Notes under the pieces: generated by a model
What the model saw: only the letters and a program-made list of their open reading frames with translations
Databases searched by the model: none
Told to the model about the DNA's origin: nothing
Source of the DNA: Nymphaea colorata
Taxonomy: Eukaryota > Streptophyta > Magnoliopsida > Nymphaeales > Nymphaeaceae
Assembly: GCF_008831285.2 (NCBI RefSeq)
Contig: NC_045144.1
Location: forward strand, 21,283,716 to 21,343,715
Direction of reading: 5' to 3'
DNA: 60,000 nucleotides
Shown: positions 10,899-25,865 of the stretch, piece after piece
Layout: each line of letters begins with the position of its first letter
Numbering within the stretch: the first letter of the stretch is position 1
Made by a program: the position numbers and the translations under genes

Positions 10899-11242
10899 AG
10901 GGGTGAACACGAGCCGAATCAAGCAGCGGCTTGGTTACCAAATGAAACCTTTAGCTTGGTTCGAGCTTGAGAATAGCTCGACAGAAGCAGTTCGAGCTTG
11001 ACTTGCTTGACATTCGATTATTGTCGACAAACTTGAAGTAGCTTTTGTAAAAATTAATTATCGTCAATGTATTGGTTTTTTAATGAACAAAACGGGTCGA
11101 GCTACACATCATTTTCGAGCTACACATCATTTTCGAGCCAAGACGAGTCCACTCATGAACTCATTAAACAAATCATGAACTCAAAGCTCGACTCATTAAG
11201 CAAATGACTTGGCTCAAACTTGTTAAGGACTAGTTCACCCCT
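10899..11242. mobile_element. MITE of the 'gagctcgag' family with perfect 10-bp ends
   Basis: 'aggggtgaac' at 10899-10908 and its exact complement 'gttcacccct' at 11233-11242 bound a 344-bp element. The body has 'cacgagccga', 'gcttgagaatagctcg' and 'cgagctacacatcattttcgagc' words. A target duplication is not clear. It is the cleanest member of this family in the window. Confidence 0.65.
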
Positions 11243-12240
11243 AGTTTTTTTGCTTTGGTCGTCAATTTTATTTTTCAGTGTTATACTTTTTAGACCACAA
11301 GTAGTTGATATGTGACACTATCAATAAATGGACGGATGTATCGCAACCGCTGTCTAAGTATGTCCGCAGCGTAAAAGTTTGGTCGTCAGTTTTATTTTTT
11401 GTGTGCTATATTTTTATACGACAAATGGTCAGATGTGTGACACTGTCAATATAAATAGATAGATATATTTCTGATCTTTGCAATATTGAGTTGCAGTGAC
11501 ATGGTGGGGATTCCTGAGTCACAGTTTCATGATCAAATATGAAAAGCTAGAAATCAAGTTGCAACCGCAACCCTTCATCTTTGCATATGGACGGCATCCA
11601 CGAGAGCCTGCTGAAAACAGTCACCGCTAACAGTAGTTTGACCCTATTATAGCCATTTATTACCAAATATCCCACACCTGCCCAAGCCTAACTGCTTCGG
11701 TGTATTGCCTGCAGGCTACGGCAACCAAACTTTTAATTTTTTTTGTTTTCCGAAAACAATGCCGAGACTTTTCTTTATTTTCTAATACCACCTACTGCTT
11801 TAACTGCTTGACCTAACCATTTTTTGCAGTTTGCGGGAGGTTTGGCTGTGCAACCCACTAACCCACCACCCACCTTAGAAATCCAATTTCTTTCTTTTTC
11901 AAAAACCGTTTACCTTTTTCTTTATTATTTTACACCTCACATGGGAGTTTTACGTTCTTTTAAAAATATTTTTTTGGGAGTAAAACCCGTTTACCTTTTT
12001 ATTATTTTAATAGCATTAAAAAAAAAAAAATCAAACTCGTACCGAAATTCAGGGTTAAAGATAGGCTACCGAGAAGGCTGATAACTTTTACCGCACTTGT
12101 CAAAGGGATTACTTATACGGAACTTCAAAATATAATTCCAACATTTATGAGTGGTGCTGGTAAATGAGTAAAAAATCAGTCTGATTTTTAGGCTTTTTAC
12201 CAATATGGGGAAGACTGTAGCAGAAAGAAAGGAAGAGACA
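11243..12240. other. Intergenic, nothing firm
   Basis: The two words 'gtcgtcagttttattttt' (11381) and 'gtcgtcaattttatttttc' (11258) suggest an imperfect 120-bp tandem duplication (11258-11460). The 85-codon frame at 11824-12081 is low-complexity and unconvincing. Confidence 0.35.
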
Positions 12241-12257
12241 AAAAAAAAATCAAATTT

Positions 12258-13051
<794 letters not shown>

Positions 13052-14058
13052 TCATTTTTGAGATGGTCCAACTTGCTAAAGGATGTGATCAACGTAGTTT
13101 ATTCAATAAAAAATAACAACCCAATGTCAGTCCGACGTTCAAAGAACAATATTACTGGCATTGAAAAACGTGACGACTCATTCAAAAGCATTACCTAACA
13201 CTTGGGTTCATTCTTACAGTTGTCTTAAAATTTGTTCACAATTTCATTAAGATCCTCTTAAAAACTGCAGAGAAAGTAGCATTTATCTCATTTGAGTCGT
13301 ATTCCCAACTAAAAAATAAAAAATAAAAAACTTGCTTTCGTCTTTGTAACTTAATTTGATAGTTTGATTTCATCTAAATTGATGGCTTAGATAATTTCCA
13401 TCAAATTTGAGATATATAAGAGTATGGTAACTATATATATATATATATTGATTGATTGCTAGCAAAATCAATGAATGAGATCAACATACTTTATTTAATA
13501 AAAAGATTAAGCCGAGGAGCATCAATTGCTGGTTGAAACTAACCAATGTCGCTTTCATTTGATGTTCAAAGAATAACATCAATCGCATTGAAAAACGCGA
13601 TGACTTAGGGTGCAACAAATTTTGATGCTTAAAAAGTGGTTGAGTTCATTACCTAACACTCGAGACTTGTGACCAATAATTAGTTGTACGCTCGCATTGA
13701 GTTCATCCGGGGATCCAAAATCCGTGAGAACTTCCGATTCAATTACTTTGGAATCCGTAGAATAATGGTCGGACAATCTTGACCAACCTTCGGTCACGAT
13801 TTTTTAATAGGAAGATTAAGTGTGTGATTTTTTTTTGCTTTTGAAGCATGTGAATAGAATATTATAAACCCAAAAAATCGAACTATATATTCATTTCTTA
13901 AATTCTTATATGATATGATCAACAAATTGAATCTTTACATTTTTATACTCATAACTTATCAGTCATCACGTTCGGATGCAAAGTTTCTCAAATAGATATT
14001 GTTACGCTTAACATCCAGACACCTTACGAAAGTTGTTTTCAGCAATGCTTTTTGATGT

Positions 14059-14112
<54 letters not shown>

Positions 14113-14437
14113 TAAGAGAAAAAAATAGGCCTATTATGTTTAAATATTGAAGTGTTTTTGATGGGAAACACGTATTTAGTTAGTCATTTTCTTTAATAAT
14201 GTTTTTCTAGCAATCCAAAATGAACGGATCATATAACATTCGATAGTAGAAAAATCAAACTCTACTTAAAAAATACTTTTTTAAACTAAAGATGACTTAT
14301 ATTAGGCTCGTGCTTATAAACACATTAAGATGTTCACATTTAGTTTTGAATATTTTTTTTTATTATAAATTTAAGCGGTCTGTTTTTTATTTCTTACGTA
14401 ATCAGTTTAGCACATGTATATGATCATTGGATTTCTC
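13052..14437. other. Intergenic, AT-rich, with (AT)n tracts
   Basis: Nothing gene-like. (AT)n tracts lie at about 13432-13450 and 14059-14111. The stretch 13360-13430 shares 'gatggc.tagataatttccatcaa' wording with 55.68-55.73 kb, so it is a dispersed repeat. The frame at 13579-13797 (minus) has no recognisable domain. Confidence 0.4.
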
Positions 14438-14679
14438 TAAGTCTGGGCACCATGCCGAGCCGCCGCGGGGTACCCAATACCCGACCCTACTCAGGACTGG
14501 CCCTCGAAAAAAGGCATTGGGCCGGCCTCATAATTTATCGAACAAGGCCTGTGTGGGCTCGACAAGTTTTTAATATTTATTTAATTAATTTATATATGTA
14601 ATATTTTATCACAATTAATTATATATATACATTATTGTAATCTGATCCGAGTTTCAGGCCGGCCCAATGCCCATACTTA
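14438..14679. mobile_element. hAT-type MITE with 8-bp target duplication
   Basis: The ends 'taagtctgggca' and 'tgcccatactta' are inverted with one mismatch. They are flanked by the direct repeat gatttctc at 14430-14437 and 14680-14687. Eight-base duplications and 'TAAGnCTGGGCA' ends are hAT hallmarks. The arms are rich in GGCCGGCC/GGGTACCC words around an AT core. The element is 242 bp and non-coding. Confidence 0.8.
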
Positions 14680-14919
14680 GATTTCTCTGTCGGGGTTTGG
14701 ACGAAGAAATCGTTCAGCCACTCATGGACACCAATTGAGGTATTGCATTAGCGCCCATGATTGGACGGGCGGAGGTCCACATAATATTATCAATCCAGAC
14801 TTGAATTGGACATTATGAAAATTCAGTAGATTGAGGTGACAATGCAATTATTTTTAGCTTACTACACGACGTCATGTATATATGAAGATTTCATATGTCA
14901 AAGCCTTCCATAAAGTGAT

Positions 14920-15378
14920 TAAGGCTGGGTATCGGCTGGGCCCGAAACCTTTGTTGATGGTTCAAGCCCGACGTGCTTAGTTATCGGGTCAGGCCCACCC
15001 GTCAAATTTATACGCGAATTTATAGGCACTGGTTCGATGTTCATTCATATTTGAAACCATTAATATTTCATATTTTAATATCTCAGAAATCTTTAGCAAT
15101 ATGCTAAGCGTCAGCGACATATGAAAAATTTCTAATGGAGTCATGAAAGATATATCAAAAGTTTTTAAGTAAGCCTATTGCTAGTACCATATGTCAATAC
15201 ACACACATATATATATATATAGGGCTGAATTAGGCTTTCAATAACTTGCTTGGGAGAGCCAGTCCGGAAAATTTTCTTAATGGGGCCTGCCCAAGAGTCA
15301 AAGAACCAGCCCAAGCTCGGCCCACCACGGGTCATCCACATAACTACCCATCTGGTCTTGGGCTCATGCCCACACTTA
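14920..15378. mobile_element. Longer relative of the GGCC-armed hAT MITE
   Basis: The left end 'taaggctgggtat' (14920) and right end 'atgcccacactta' (to 15378) are imperfect inverted repeats. The inner arms hold 'gggcccgaaacc', 'gggtcaggcccaccc' and 'gcccaagctcggccca'. The centre contains an AT tract. No clean target duplication is visible. Confidence 0.55.
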
Positions 15379-15700
15379 AGAGGATCCTTAGGAGGCTCGA
15401 GGAAGACTTTGGGTGGGAATATACAGGCCCATATCAGACCATGCTACAAGGCAAGGGCGGAGGGAGGTGTGGGCTCCGTGTGGGCAGTTTTCTACACAAA
15501 ACCAAATTTTCTCTTAATTTTGTATTTGATATTTTTTAGTAATTTTTTTCTATTTAGATGTAAGTGCTCCTTAAAATTTAAAATTTTATATTTGGTGCCC
15601 TCTAACCAAAATTTTCTAACTTTGATTCTAGTACATGGTATCCAGATTGGGCTTTTCACTTCTAAATTCCCCGGAAAGAAGTATGCTTCACTCTAAGCAA
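15379..15700. mobile_element. Degenerate MITE remnant with spurious coding frame
   Basis: The words 'ggcggagggaggtgtgggctc', 'tagatgtaagtgctcct' and 'ttaaaatttaaaattttat' resemble the GGCGGAGCCA family in eroded form. Frames of 97 and 148 codons cross this and the preceding MITE and are not genes. Confidence 0.35.
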
Positions 15701-15724
15701 TCAGCATCCAAAGACAACGCGTCC

Positions 15725-15860
15725 TAGCCGGCCCGACTCGGGCCCGGAAAAAAGGGCACCGAGCTGGCCAGGGTGGGCTCGATGAATCCGGTTCGGCCAG
15801 ATAATTTTTTTCAATATATATTTTAATGATTTTTATATAATTATAATATTTTATTATGAT
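15725..15860. mobile_element. Truncated GGCC-armed hAT MITE
   Basis: The left arm ('gccggcccgactcgggcccgg', 'gggtgggctcgatgaa') leads into an AT-rich core. The right arm is missing. Confidence 0.5.
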
Positions 15861-15996
15861 TCTCATGGGTATTATTTCACTGGGCAGCTAAAATTAAGGA
15901 TGCTCCGAATTGAAGGCAAACCACTGCCCACCCAAGCGGCGATCAAGTCTAGGAAGAAGGGGAATAAGGGGACCTTCATGCCTCATTTGCGAGCAA

Positions 15997-16217
15997 GAGG
16001 GTTGTTAACCTCTTGCTGACCCTAAAAGATGTAGAAAGCCAAGGGGAAATAATGCGGCACTAAAATAGTTAAGAAAGAAGCAATTTCCAAAAAAATTAGA
16101 AAGTGACTATTCAATGAATAGGGTTGTTGACCTCCTACTTAACCCCGAAAAGATGTAGAAATCCAACGGGAAACAAAGAGGCGCTAACAATCTCCAAAAA
16201 TTTTTGGAAGTGACTAA
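15997..16217. repeat. Two diverged tandem copies of a ~122-bp unit
   Basis: 'gggttgtt.acctc' followed by 'aaaagatgtagaaa.ccaa' and ending 'agtgacta' occurs from 15999 and again from 16121. The second copy is shorter by internal deletion. No coding meaning seen. Confidence 0.6.
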
Positions 16218-16934
16218 GTCTGACCTTTTAAGTAAAAGGAAAAGTGAATGCAGTAAATAAACATGAACCCACGTGATATGAGAGAAAGTTACGTGTCCCG
16301 GGCGCACCATGCACATTAAAAGGAAGAAGAACATTTTGGTAATTTATTAAAAAAAAATCTTCCACAGTCTTTCTACTTTTTTTTTTTATTTCCAATTTTG
16401 TCTTTATAAAAATTTTCTTTTTCAGTAAGAATTAAAGGTATTTTAGTCATCAATTCGTTGGAGCATATATAGAGCAAGCCGTATGAGTTATGCCTTGTCC
16501 CTCGGCTACTTTGGTGAAATTGAAGATTGAGAATTAATATCATTGTCTGACATCAATCCATTTTTCACTAGTTCTTGTCAAAACTGAGTTTCTGGTTTAT
16601 ATATTGTTGGCCAATCGAGGAACTTCAAGCCAACGTTGTTAAAATCGGTTTCTAAACCGAACCGGCCAGATTGTTGATCCAAAAAAATGCATGGTAAATA
16701 TTTAACAAAAAATAAATGAAAAAATGTATAAAATAATTATAAATAAAAATTTAAAATATATTAAAAAGTTATTTGATACTCGATGCATTGCACAATCTTG
16801 AATCGGCCATAGAATCGAATCGGTTTACATCTGAGGCTTATGACCACCAACCCATCTGCTTCGCTTTCCTGTTAGTATCTTGCTTAATCTTGCATTTTAG
16901 AAAGTAGTCTATCTTATTGGAGATAGGTCACAAC
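16218..16934. other. Intergenic, nothing firm
   Basis: At 16625-16830 'gttaaaatcggtttctaaacc' and 'cttgaatcggccatagaatcg' face each other around an AT core, as in a MITE with worn ends. No gene supported. Confidence 0.35.
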
Positions 16935-17125
16935 AAGGGGTCGAGCTAGAAATTTTTTATTATGGGGGGCTGAATTATGATTTAAAATTTTAAAAGGAGC
17001 AAAAATATAATTTTTCAAAATTTGTATATAGGATAAAAGACTTTTTTTTAAATTACATGTAATTTTTTTTTTGGTAAATTTGAGGGGGCCATGGCTCCTG
17101 CCGACCCTCCCTTGGCTCTGCTCGA
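16935..17125. mobile_element. hAT-type MITE (GGCGGAGCCA family)
   Basis: The left end 'aaggggtcgagctag' and right end 'cttggctctgctcga' are imperfect inverted repeats. The flanks gtcacaac (16927-16934) and ttcacaac (17126-17133) differ at one base, which fits an old 8-bp target duplication. The body has 'tttaaaattttaaaaggag' and 'tacatgtaattttt', the family signature. Confidence 0.65.
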
Positions 17126-17192
17126 TTCACAACCCAAAAAAACCTAAAAATCACCTTCCATTGAACAAAAAGACTCCAACACTCCACAATAG

Positions 17193-17198
17193 TTTATT
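17193..17198 (-). terminator. Candidate poly(A) signal of ACC oxidase
   Basis: AATAAA on the minus strand, about 200 nt after the ACC oxidase stop codon. This is a suitable place for 3' end formation. Confidence 0.4.
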
Positions 17199-17395
17199 GA
17201 TACAACTCATTAAATACAAACAACTTCATAACCAATAACCAAGGGCCAATAACATCTACCAAACAAAGCTCTTCAATCCACAACTCAACTCAACCTTGTC
17301 ATCATACAACCACACACTAGCTCTCTTGAGAGACACATAATAGAAATGCATGACATCCATTGTATATATGTATATATATATATATGAGAGGGAAA

Positions 17396-20060
<2,665 letters not shown>

Positions 20061-20955
20061 CGTTTGCAGGAGGGATAAAGTAGATGTAAACGGCGAAATT
20101 TGAGTATTACACCGATCTCTTACATTTTTAGTCAGCAAAGCAAAGTGATAGTGACATGAAAATGATGTGAATTACAGTAATCTTTCAAATTTAACCTGAC
20201 CATGAAGATACTGGAGCGTTTTACAACGTGATTCGATGCCGACCAGATGATGATCCTGCCGCTGTAAGATTCTTGACATAATGATGAGACATGGGCATCT
20301 TCCTGGCAGCACCCCGCAATCCCATCATCTTCTTTTTACTGTTCCTGTTTCCCTCTTCACCATTTGTCCCTCTCATCCATGGAGCTGAACCTCCTTTGTG
20401 TCCCCACATGCCAAGTGAGCGGCCAAATTACAGCAAACAAAGCGTGCTTGACTTCTGTTCCGTTACTCATTCATCTTTCCCTGTCTTTTTCAAATTATTG
20501 TCATTCCATTATTGTGTTCATTTCTTGATGGTCTGATCATGGAGCAAGAGCAATCGTATATCCTTGATTATTGGTATTCTCTAGGCCCTCTCTAACCCTA
20601 TTATTGGCTAGCAAGTGCAGATTTTTCCAAAAAAGAAAGGTTTGGTTTCAAAGATGAGCAGTCACATCAACAAAAGTTTATTCGTCCCAGCATTTATTTT
20701 CCTGTATATCACTATGCATCTAAGCAGTACTGATTGATCATTTCATCATTAAGGATTAGCAAATGCTTAAGCCAAAATGGTTTTGAATCAGCATGGACAT
20801 TCTCCTCTTTTTTATCAGTACAAACTCCTTCCTCTTTCAGACCTCTCAACCAATCAATACAGCCCCTTAGGGCACCTTTTGATGGCTTTATCCGGAAACC
20901 ACTAAGTTTCTCATGCTGCATGGTTAAATTATCAGATACCCATCTGCCCAATTGC
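20061..20955. other. Upstream region of ACC oxidase, no firm gene
   Basis: A plus-strand ATG frame at 20291-20536 starts with a signal-peptide-like stretch (FFLLFLFPSSPF). A minus-strand frame at 20409-20221 encodes a small basic peptide ending SSSGRHRITL. They overlap on opposite strands, so at most one can be real. Neither matches a peptide-hormone family I know. Minus-strand ethylene-gene regulatory elements may lie here but I cannot identify any. Confidence 0.3.
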
Positions 20956-20959
20956 ATGC

Positions 20960-21362
20960 ATAGGGCCGCACACGAGCCGAGCGAGCTCGAGTTGGGCCAG
21001 TTCCAGCTGGACTTGACTCAGAAAATTCAAGCTCAAATTTGATAGAACAAGCTCGAGCTGAAGCTCAACTCGACAATACAATGTCAACCTTGAACTCGAC
21101 TTGTTTAACTTGTTTATATATATGTATATATATAAATTTGTTTAGTTGCCACTCATTTAACTATTTTATCATTATAATTCAACGTTTATTATGCAATCGA
21201 GCCGAGTCAAATTTAAACTACTCGAGTTCTTACAACTCAAAGTCGACTCTTTTAACATTTTGAGCACACCTAAACTCGAGCTCGGTTCGTTTATAGAAGA
21301 GTTGAGTTTGAACGAGAGAGTTCGAGCAGAGCTCAAGCTGGCTCGACTCCTTGTGCATGGAT
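20960..21362. mobile_element. MITE of the 'gagctcgag' family
   Basis: Begins 'agggccgcacacgagccgag' and ends 'ctcgactccttgtgcatgg', with 'gagctcgagttggg', 'caagctcgagctgaagctc' and 'ctcgagctcggttcg' inside around an AT core at 21110-21190. Confidence 0.55.
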
Positions 21363-21574
21363 CTTCATTCCAAGTATGGCAAGGCCAATAATGTTAAGGT
21401 CTGTGAAATTAGGTGGTAAGCGCCATACCGTGAAAAGGAAAAGTCGAGAAAAATCTACACGTACCACACAATGGCTCTAGTCGGGAGGGCTGGACAATGC
21501 TAAACCTATTCAAGTAGACCCCTATATCATGCAGTACAAGGCTATGTGTGGTACATTTTTGTTTGTTAATTGCT

Positions 21575-21965
21575 ATTTCAGTCGCACTGCATGTATGTGT
21601 GCACATGTACATGAATGCAAGGGTATGTGTGTGTGTGTAGGTATATAGATCCTTGGATTTCTCCCATCTAGGTTTGGATGGAGAAACCTTCCGGCCTCTC
21701 GCAGCCATGCGCATGAACAGAGATCTGGATTGCCAGAAGATTTCATCTCCCCAGATGAATTAATTTTTATCACACTACGCACATGCATGCACCCGTGCAT
21801 GAATGCATGGTGTGTGTCAGTGTGTGTGTAGATGTATGGATCCTTGGACTTCTAGATCAAGATTTGGATGAAGAAATCTTCCGGCCTCTCACGTCCAAGA
21901 CATCTCATACTGTTATGTGTGCGCGTGTGTATATATATATATATATATGTGTGTGTGTATGTGTG
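21575..21965. repeat. Two tandem copies of a ~191-bp unit with GT microsatellites
   Basis: 'gatccttgga.ttct' then 'tttggatg.agaaa.cttcc' and 'ggcctctc' occur at 21648-21707 and at 21839-21897. Each is preceded by a GT-rich tract. A third, weaker match lies at 14690-14735. GT/AT microsatellites are at 21625-21640 and 21925-21970. Confidence 0.6.
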
Positions 21966-23012
21966 TGTGCGCGCGTGCGCCAACCCTACAAACCCTACAT
22001 ATATACCCTGATAGACTAGGTCATCACACGTCACTCTCTCTTCTTTTTCGAGAGTTGGGTATATAAGGCTTATAAGATCAGGCTGAAGGGACACCACAAG
22101 TTCAAAACCAACAAAAATTTCCAACTTTTTACAAGATTATGTCTTGGTGAACTTACAATACATTGGTTGATTATGTTAACAAGATGGTAAAAGGCTAGAA
22201 GAAGACAAGTGATCAATGCCACCAACAGGTTCTAATGAGAAAATGAAAAGTTGGTTCCAATCACCGGAAAAACATACATGGCGGCCATGCACCATGTGAA
22301 TCCGATTGGCGGCCCTGCTGGCGCCTGATGATTGGTGCAATCTCCGGCGGGGTCACCGCGTGCTCATCAGGCAGGGACAGCTTTATGAGGAGGTCTAGAA
22401 AGTGGGTGAAATTTCATGAACACTAGAGCCATGGGGACCCTGGGCTGCACCAGGGTGGGTCCAAGCCCACAGTATGTGCAGAAGGTGCCCTCTTGGGTGA
22501 GGTCCACATTGATCTTTGCTAGATTTCCCATGAATTTGAATCAAGATTACTTGGCAAGATCGTCAGTCAGATTATATAGAATACGTCCACAGAGTCCATT
22601 TTGGGCGCTTCTATTGTCATCCCAATCTTCATATTCTCACATAGATCATTCAAATTCAAGCTTCTGTTAAAGTGAACTTTAAAATTGTGACTTAGAAATA
22701 GGAGGTCAAGAGTTGTCATACATGTGATGCATGCAATAGCCATAGTTGAAGAAAGAAATGAGTTGCATGATTGACATATAGAGAAAATCAGCGATTGAAT
22801 CATCAAGTCCATAGGGTCCCTAACTTCAAAATCTACATATGGATGCTTATGCAATATGTAGGGAAAATGTTCATGGAAATCAAACCGTGTCTCTTGCCGA
22901 CATGGTCCGAAGGGGTTTAGTATAGTTGGTCGAAAAAGTAGCCGGTAAAATATAGGGGCGTCCACCCTTTGTAAAAGTCGAAGTAGGCATTGCCCCAAAG
23001 GCAATACTGATA
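21966..23012. other. Intergenic, nothing firm
   Basis: A short GC-rich patch at 22265-22380 contains 'ggcggcc' and 'ctccggcggggtcacc', perhaps a decayed exon piece. The frames at 22416-22670 (+) and 22567-23004 (-) overlap and have no recognisable domain. Confidence 0.35.
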
Positions 23013-23020
23013 GTACTAAC

Positions 23021-23279
23021 TAAGTCTAGGCATCGGCCCGGCCTAACACCCGAAACCCAGACCCTCCCCGATTAAATTAAAAATATATATTTTAATATAT
23101 AAATATAATTAATAGCAATAAAATATTATAATTATATATATATATCAATAAAATATATATTAAAAAGATATTATCGAACCGAACCGGGCTTAATCGCTCA
23201 CTCGGGTCAGCCGGATAACTGATCAGGCCAGCCTGGGTACCGGGTACCCATCGGGTACTTGACCCAATGTCCAGCCTTA
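23021..23279. mobile_element. hAT-type MITE with perfect 8-bp target duplication
   Basis: The ends 'taagtctaggcatcgg' and 'ccaatgtccagcctta' are inverted repeats with a few mismatches. The direct repeat gtactaac flanks the element at 23013-23020 and 23280-23287. GC-rich arms (cggcccggcc, ggtaccgggtaccc) surround an AT core. It is 259 bp long, of the same family as 14438-14679. Confidence 0.85.
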
Positions 23280-23287
23280 GTACTAAC

Positions 23288-23945
23288 CTCGGGGTTTTAC
23301 ACTGTCGTGGGTGAGCAAGAGCTTCTCGACCCGAGTTCACCTTTCCCGACTCTAAACGAAAGCCAAAAAAGAGGGGAAACAAATGAGTTGGATCTGGGAC
23401 CACTAAGATCATAAAAGTATCGTCGTGATCGATTCTACTACAACAAAAAGATGAGAAAAAATTAGTGCCAGGTTGAACCCATTTTGCAAACCTAGAGATA
23501 TACAAAGGCGTATGAACCGAAACTGTTTTGGACCATGGGAAAGTGTCTTTTATCTAAAGTCATACCGACAGGATTGATAGTTGTTTGACTACTTAGCTTA
23601 TGCTAAACTATCGAATTAAAGATCAATTGTACAATAACCAGAAGTGTCCAGCATTTTCTTGGAGGACATAAGGCCCCCCTTCCTTGTCAGATCAATCGAG
23701 GGAAAGATTATCATTATCTTGAGATTGGAGGAGTACATTTCCTATATGAACTAATAAATGATTGACATAATATGCATGCATGCTGGGTTGCAGCAAGATA
23801 TTCTAACATTCGATATGTAGGAGGGAAAGTCTGTCGCAATCAGACAACTGATCGTGGTAGATATTGTCCAAAACAAAGAAAAAAAGAATAAGCATCATTT
23901 GTGACTAACTATGCACTGCCAACAAAACGCACTTGCTTGCACGCA
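23288..23945. other. Intergenic, nothing recognised
   Basis: No supported gene. The minus-strand frame 23092-23505 overlaps the MITE and has no domain. Confidence 0.35.
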
Positions 23946-23949
23946 TGCA

Positions 23950-24145
23950 CATTAGTGGGGAATTAAAAATTTTTCATGAATTGAACTAAATTATAGTTTC
24001 AAAATTTTGATAGAAGCTGAAATATTATTTTTCAAAAATTTTATATCGAATTTTTTTTTTTTAAAATTTACATGTAAGCTTTTAAAAACAGATTTTTTGA
24101 GATGGGCCAGGCTCCTGCTGGCGCCACTTGGCTCCGCCCGTTCAC
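23950..24145. mobile_element. hAT-type MITE (GGCGGAGCCA family)
   Basis: Body words 'tatagtttcaaaattttga', 'agaagctgaaatatt', 'tttacatgtaagctttt', with the right end 'cttggctccgcccg'. The left end is eroded ('gtggggaattaaaaat'). Confidence 0.6.
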
Positions 24146-25165
24146 ATATTTGAAGAGGTGACAGCATAGTAAGAATTTTATTTCTTTGTAAACAGCATTT
24201 ATTTAGTTAAACACATATATTGCCTAAAGACCACTTTGCAAAAATTCAAATATAAAGCCCTTGTAGCTTTTGTTTTTATCAAAATCATATTTAAGGTCTC
24301 CGAGTTTTGTCAAACAATATATGTAGATGGTACATGAGGAGATGAAAGCTGGTTTGTTCTTCTGCCTTCAGGGTCTGGTCATATAATATTATTCAAGTTG
24401 AATGTCACATGTATCATTATTTCATTTGTTGTTCGAATAAATAAAACTCAAATAAAACTCATGAAAATCAAACTTAATACATATCATCTGCACATCCCTC
24501 ACTATACTCCGTCCGCTAAACAAAAGCTGTGAAGAAGCTGTGGATTCCATTTCCAGTCCATGCAGCTAGCTGGTTTCGAGCTTAGGCCCACCGGTTTCGC
24601 TAACTCCCCATCTGTGATGAAAGGAACAATGCAAAACAGTGTGCGCCATTGTTGTGGGCGGCGAATCCCGGCCGACTCTTCCCCAAATGCAGGTCTGCTA
24701 TCATGGAACAACCGTCACCTTCCCATTCACCTGTCACTTCCATGGCTACCTCGATTTGACTGAAACCGATGTTGTAAAGAGTCGACACTTCTTCTTCTTC
24801 ATGAAAATCGGTGGCAAATCAATTTGACTCTTTAACTGACACAAATGTCATATATATATATACATATATATATAATTGTATCATATTAACAATGATTTAA
24901 AAGAATCACGGCGTGTAATTGCGTGACACTTAAATATTGCTTTGGAGGTAAATTGTGTTTTACCTCCAAAACGGTGATTGAAATGCATTTGGGAGTATGG
25001 TCGAAACTATGTTTGTGAAAAATCTAATTTTGTTCCACATTTTGATAAGGATGTGAATAACATGACTCTCCTCAAGCTTTTTTTAGTGTTTTTGAGTTGC
25101 CATCCAAAGAAATAAATCAGGTTTTGAAAACTCGTTATAGATAAGATTTCATGTAGATCATTATG
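24146..25165. other. Intergenic, nothing firm
   Basis: A moderately GC-rich patch at 24520-24800 is open on both strands but shows no known motif. An AT microsatellite lies at about 24850-24874. Confidence 0.35.
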
Positions 25166-25171
25166 TTTTAT

Positions 25172-25589
25172 AGGAGGTCGTTTGGCATGAACAATACTAT
25201 AAAAGTGAATACTATAAAGTGAATACTATAAAAGTGTTTCATAAGTGTCTCATAAATTTAACTAAGAATGTAGCAAATTCATAAAACACTGAATACTATA
25301 AAAGTGTTTCATAAGTGTCTCATAAATTTAACTAAGAATGTAGCAAATTCATAAAATACTGGAACTAGAATATGCCCCAAAAAATTAAGGCAGACCCATA
25401 AAACGCTTTTTGAGTCTGCTATTAAAGGTTGTTCGACAGTCAAAACATTATGTAAATGTATTTTGAATTCACGTTAAAGATTGAGGCAAATTCATGGAGC
25501 ATTACACATGTGTTTCATGAATCTTACTTAATCTTCAAGTCCGATGTATGAAACACTCACAAAGTGTTTCTAATGACAAACAACTCCTA
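25172..25589. mobile_element. Long TTTGGCA-type MITE with an internal tandem duplication
   Basis: The ends 'taggaggtcgtttggcat' and 'atgacaaacaactccta' are imperfect inverted repeats. The body has 'cataaaacgctttttga' and 'gtttcatgaatctta' words as in the copies at 2.13 kb and 58.45 kb. A 70-bp segment is repeated inside (25221-25290 and 25291-25360). Confidence 0.6.
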
Positions 25590-25600
25590 AGAGTGCCATC

Positions 25601-25857
25601 CATAGTTGGTAAACCCATGATTCAGATTTGGATAAGTAGATGACCAGGTTAATAGGTCAACAAGTTGACTCGTCGACTTGATTGAGTTTTAAAATAACCA
25701 TAATGTAAATCATTGTAGTTGAATCAAGCAAGTCAGGGGCAAGTTCAGGCCTAGTCAGGCCAAGTCAAGGGCGAGTCAGGCCAACCTCGACTCATGGCAG
25801 GATTTTTCAGCGATCCGAATTGACTCAGGTAATACCCGAGCCGGCCCAGCAACTATG
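25601..25857. mobile_element. 'catagttgg' transposon with 8-bp target duplication
   Basis: The ends catagttg and caactatg are inverted. The direct repeat gtgccatc flanks them at 25593-25600 and 25858-25865, with a further shared c that could make it 9 bp. The body holds 'ggtcaacaagttgactcgtc' and 'caagtcaggggcaag'. An 8-bp duplication suggests hAT; a 9-bp reading would suggest a Mutator relative. Confidence 0.75.
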
Positions 25858-25865
25858 GTGCCATC

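Noticed and set aside
15246-15696. 97- and 148-codon frames
   Set aside because: Span MITE arms and remnants; no recognisable protein.
21039-21391. Frames in the 21-kb MITE
   Set aside because: Arise from palindromic MITE text without stops; not genes.
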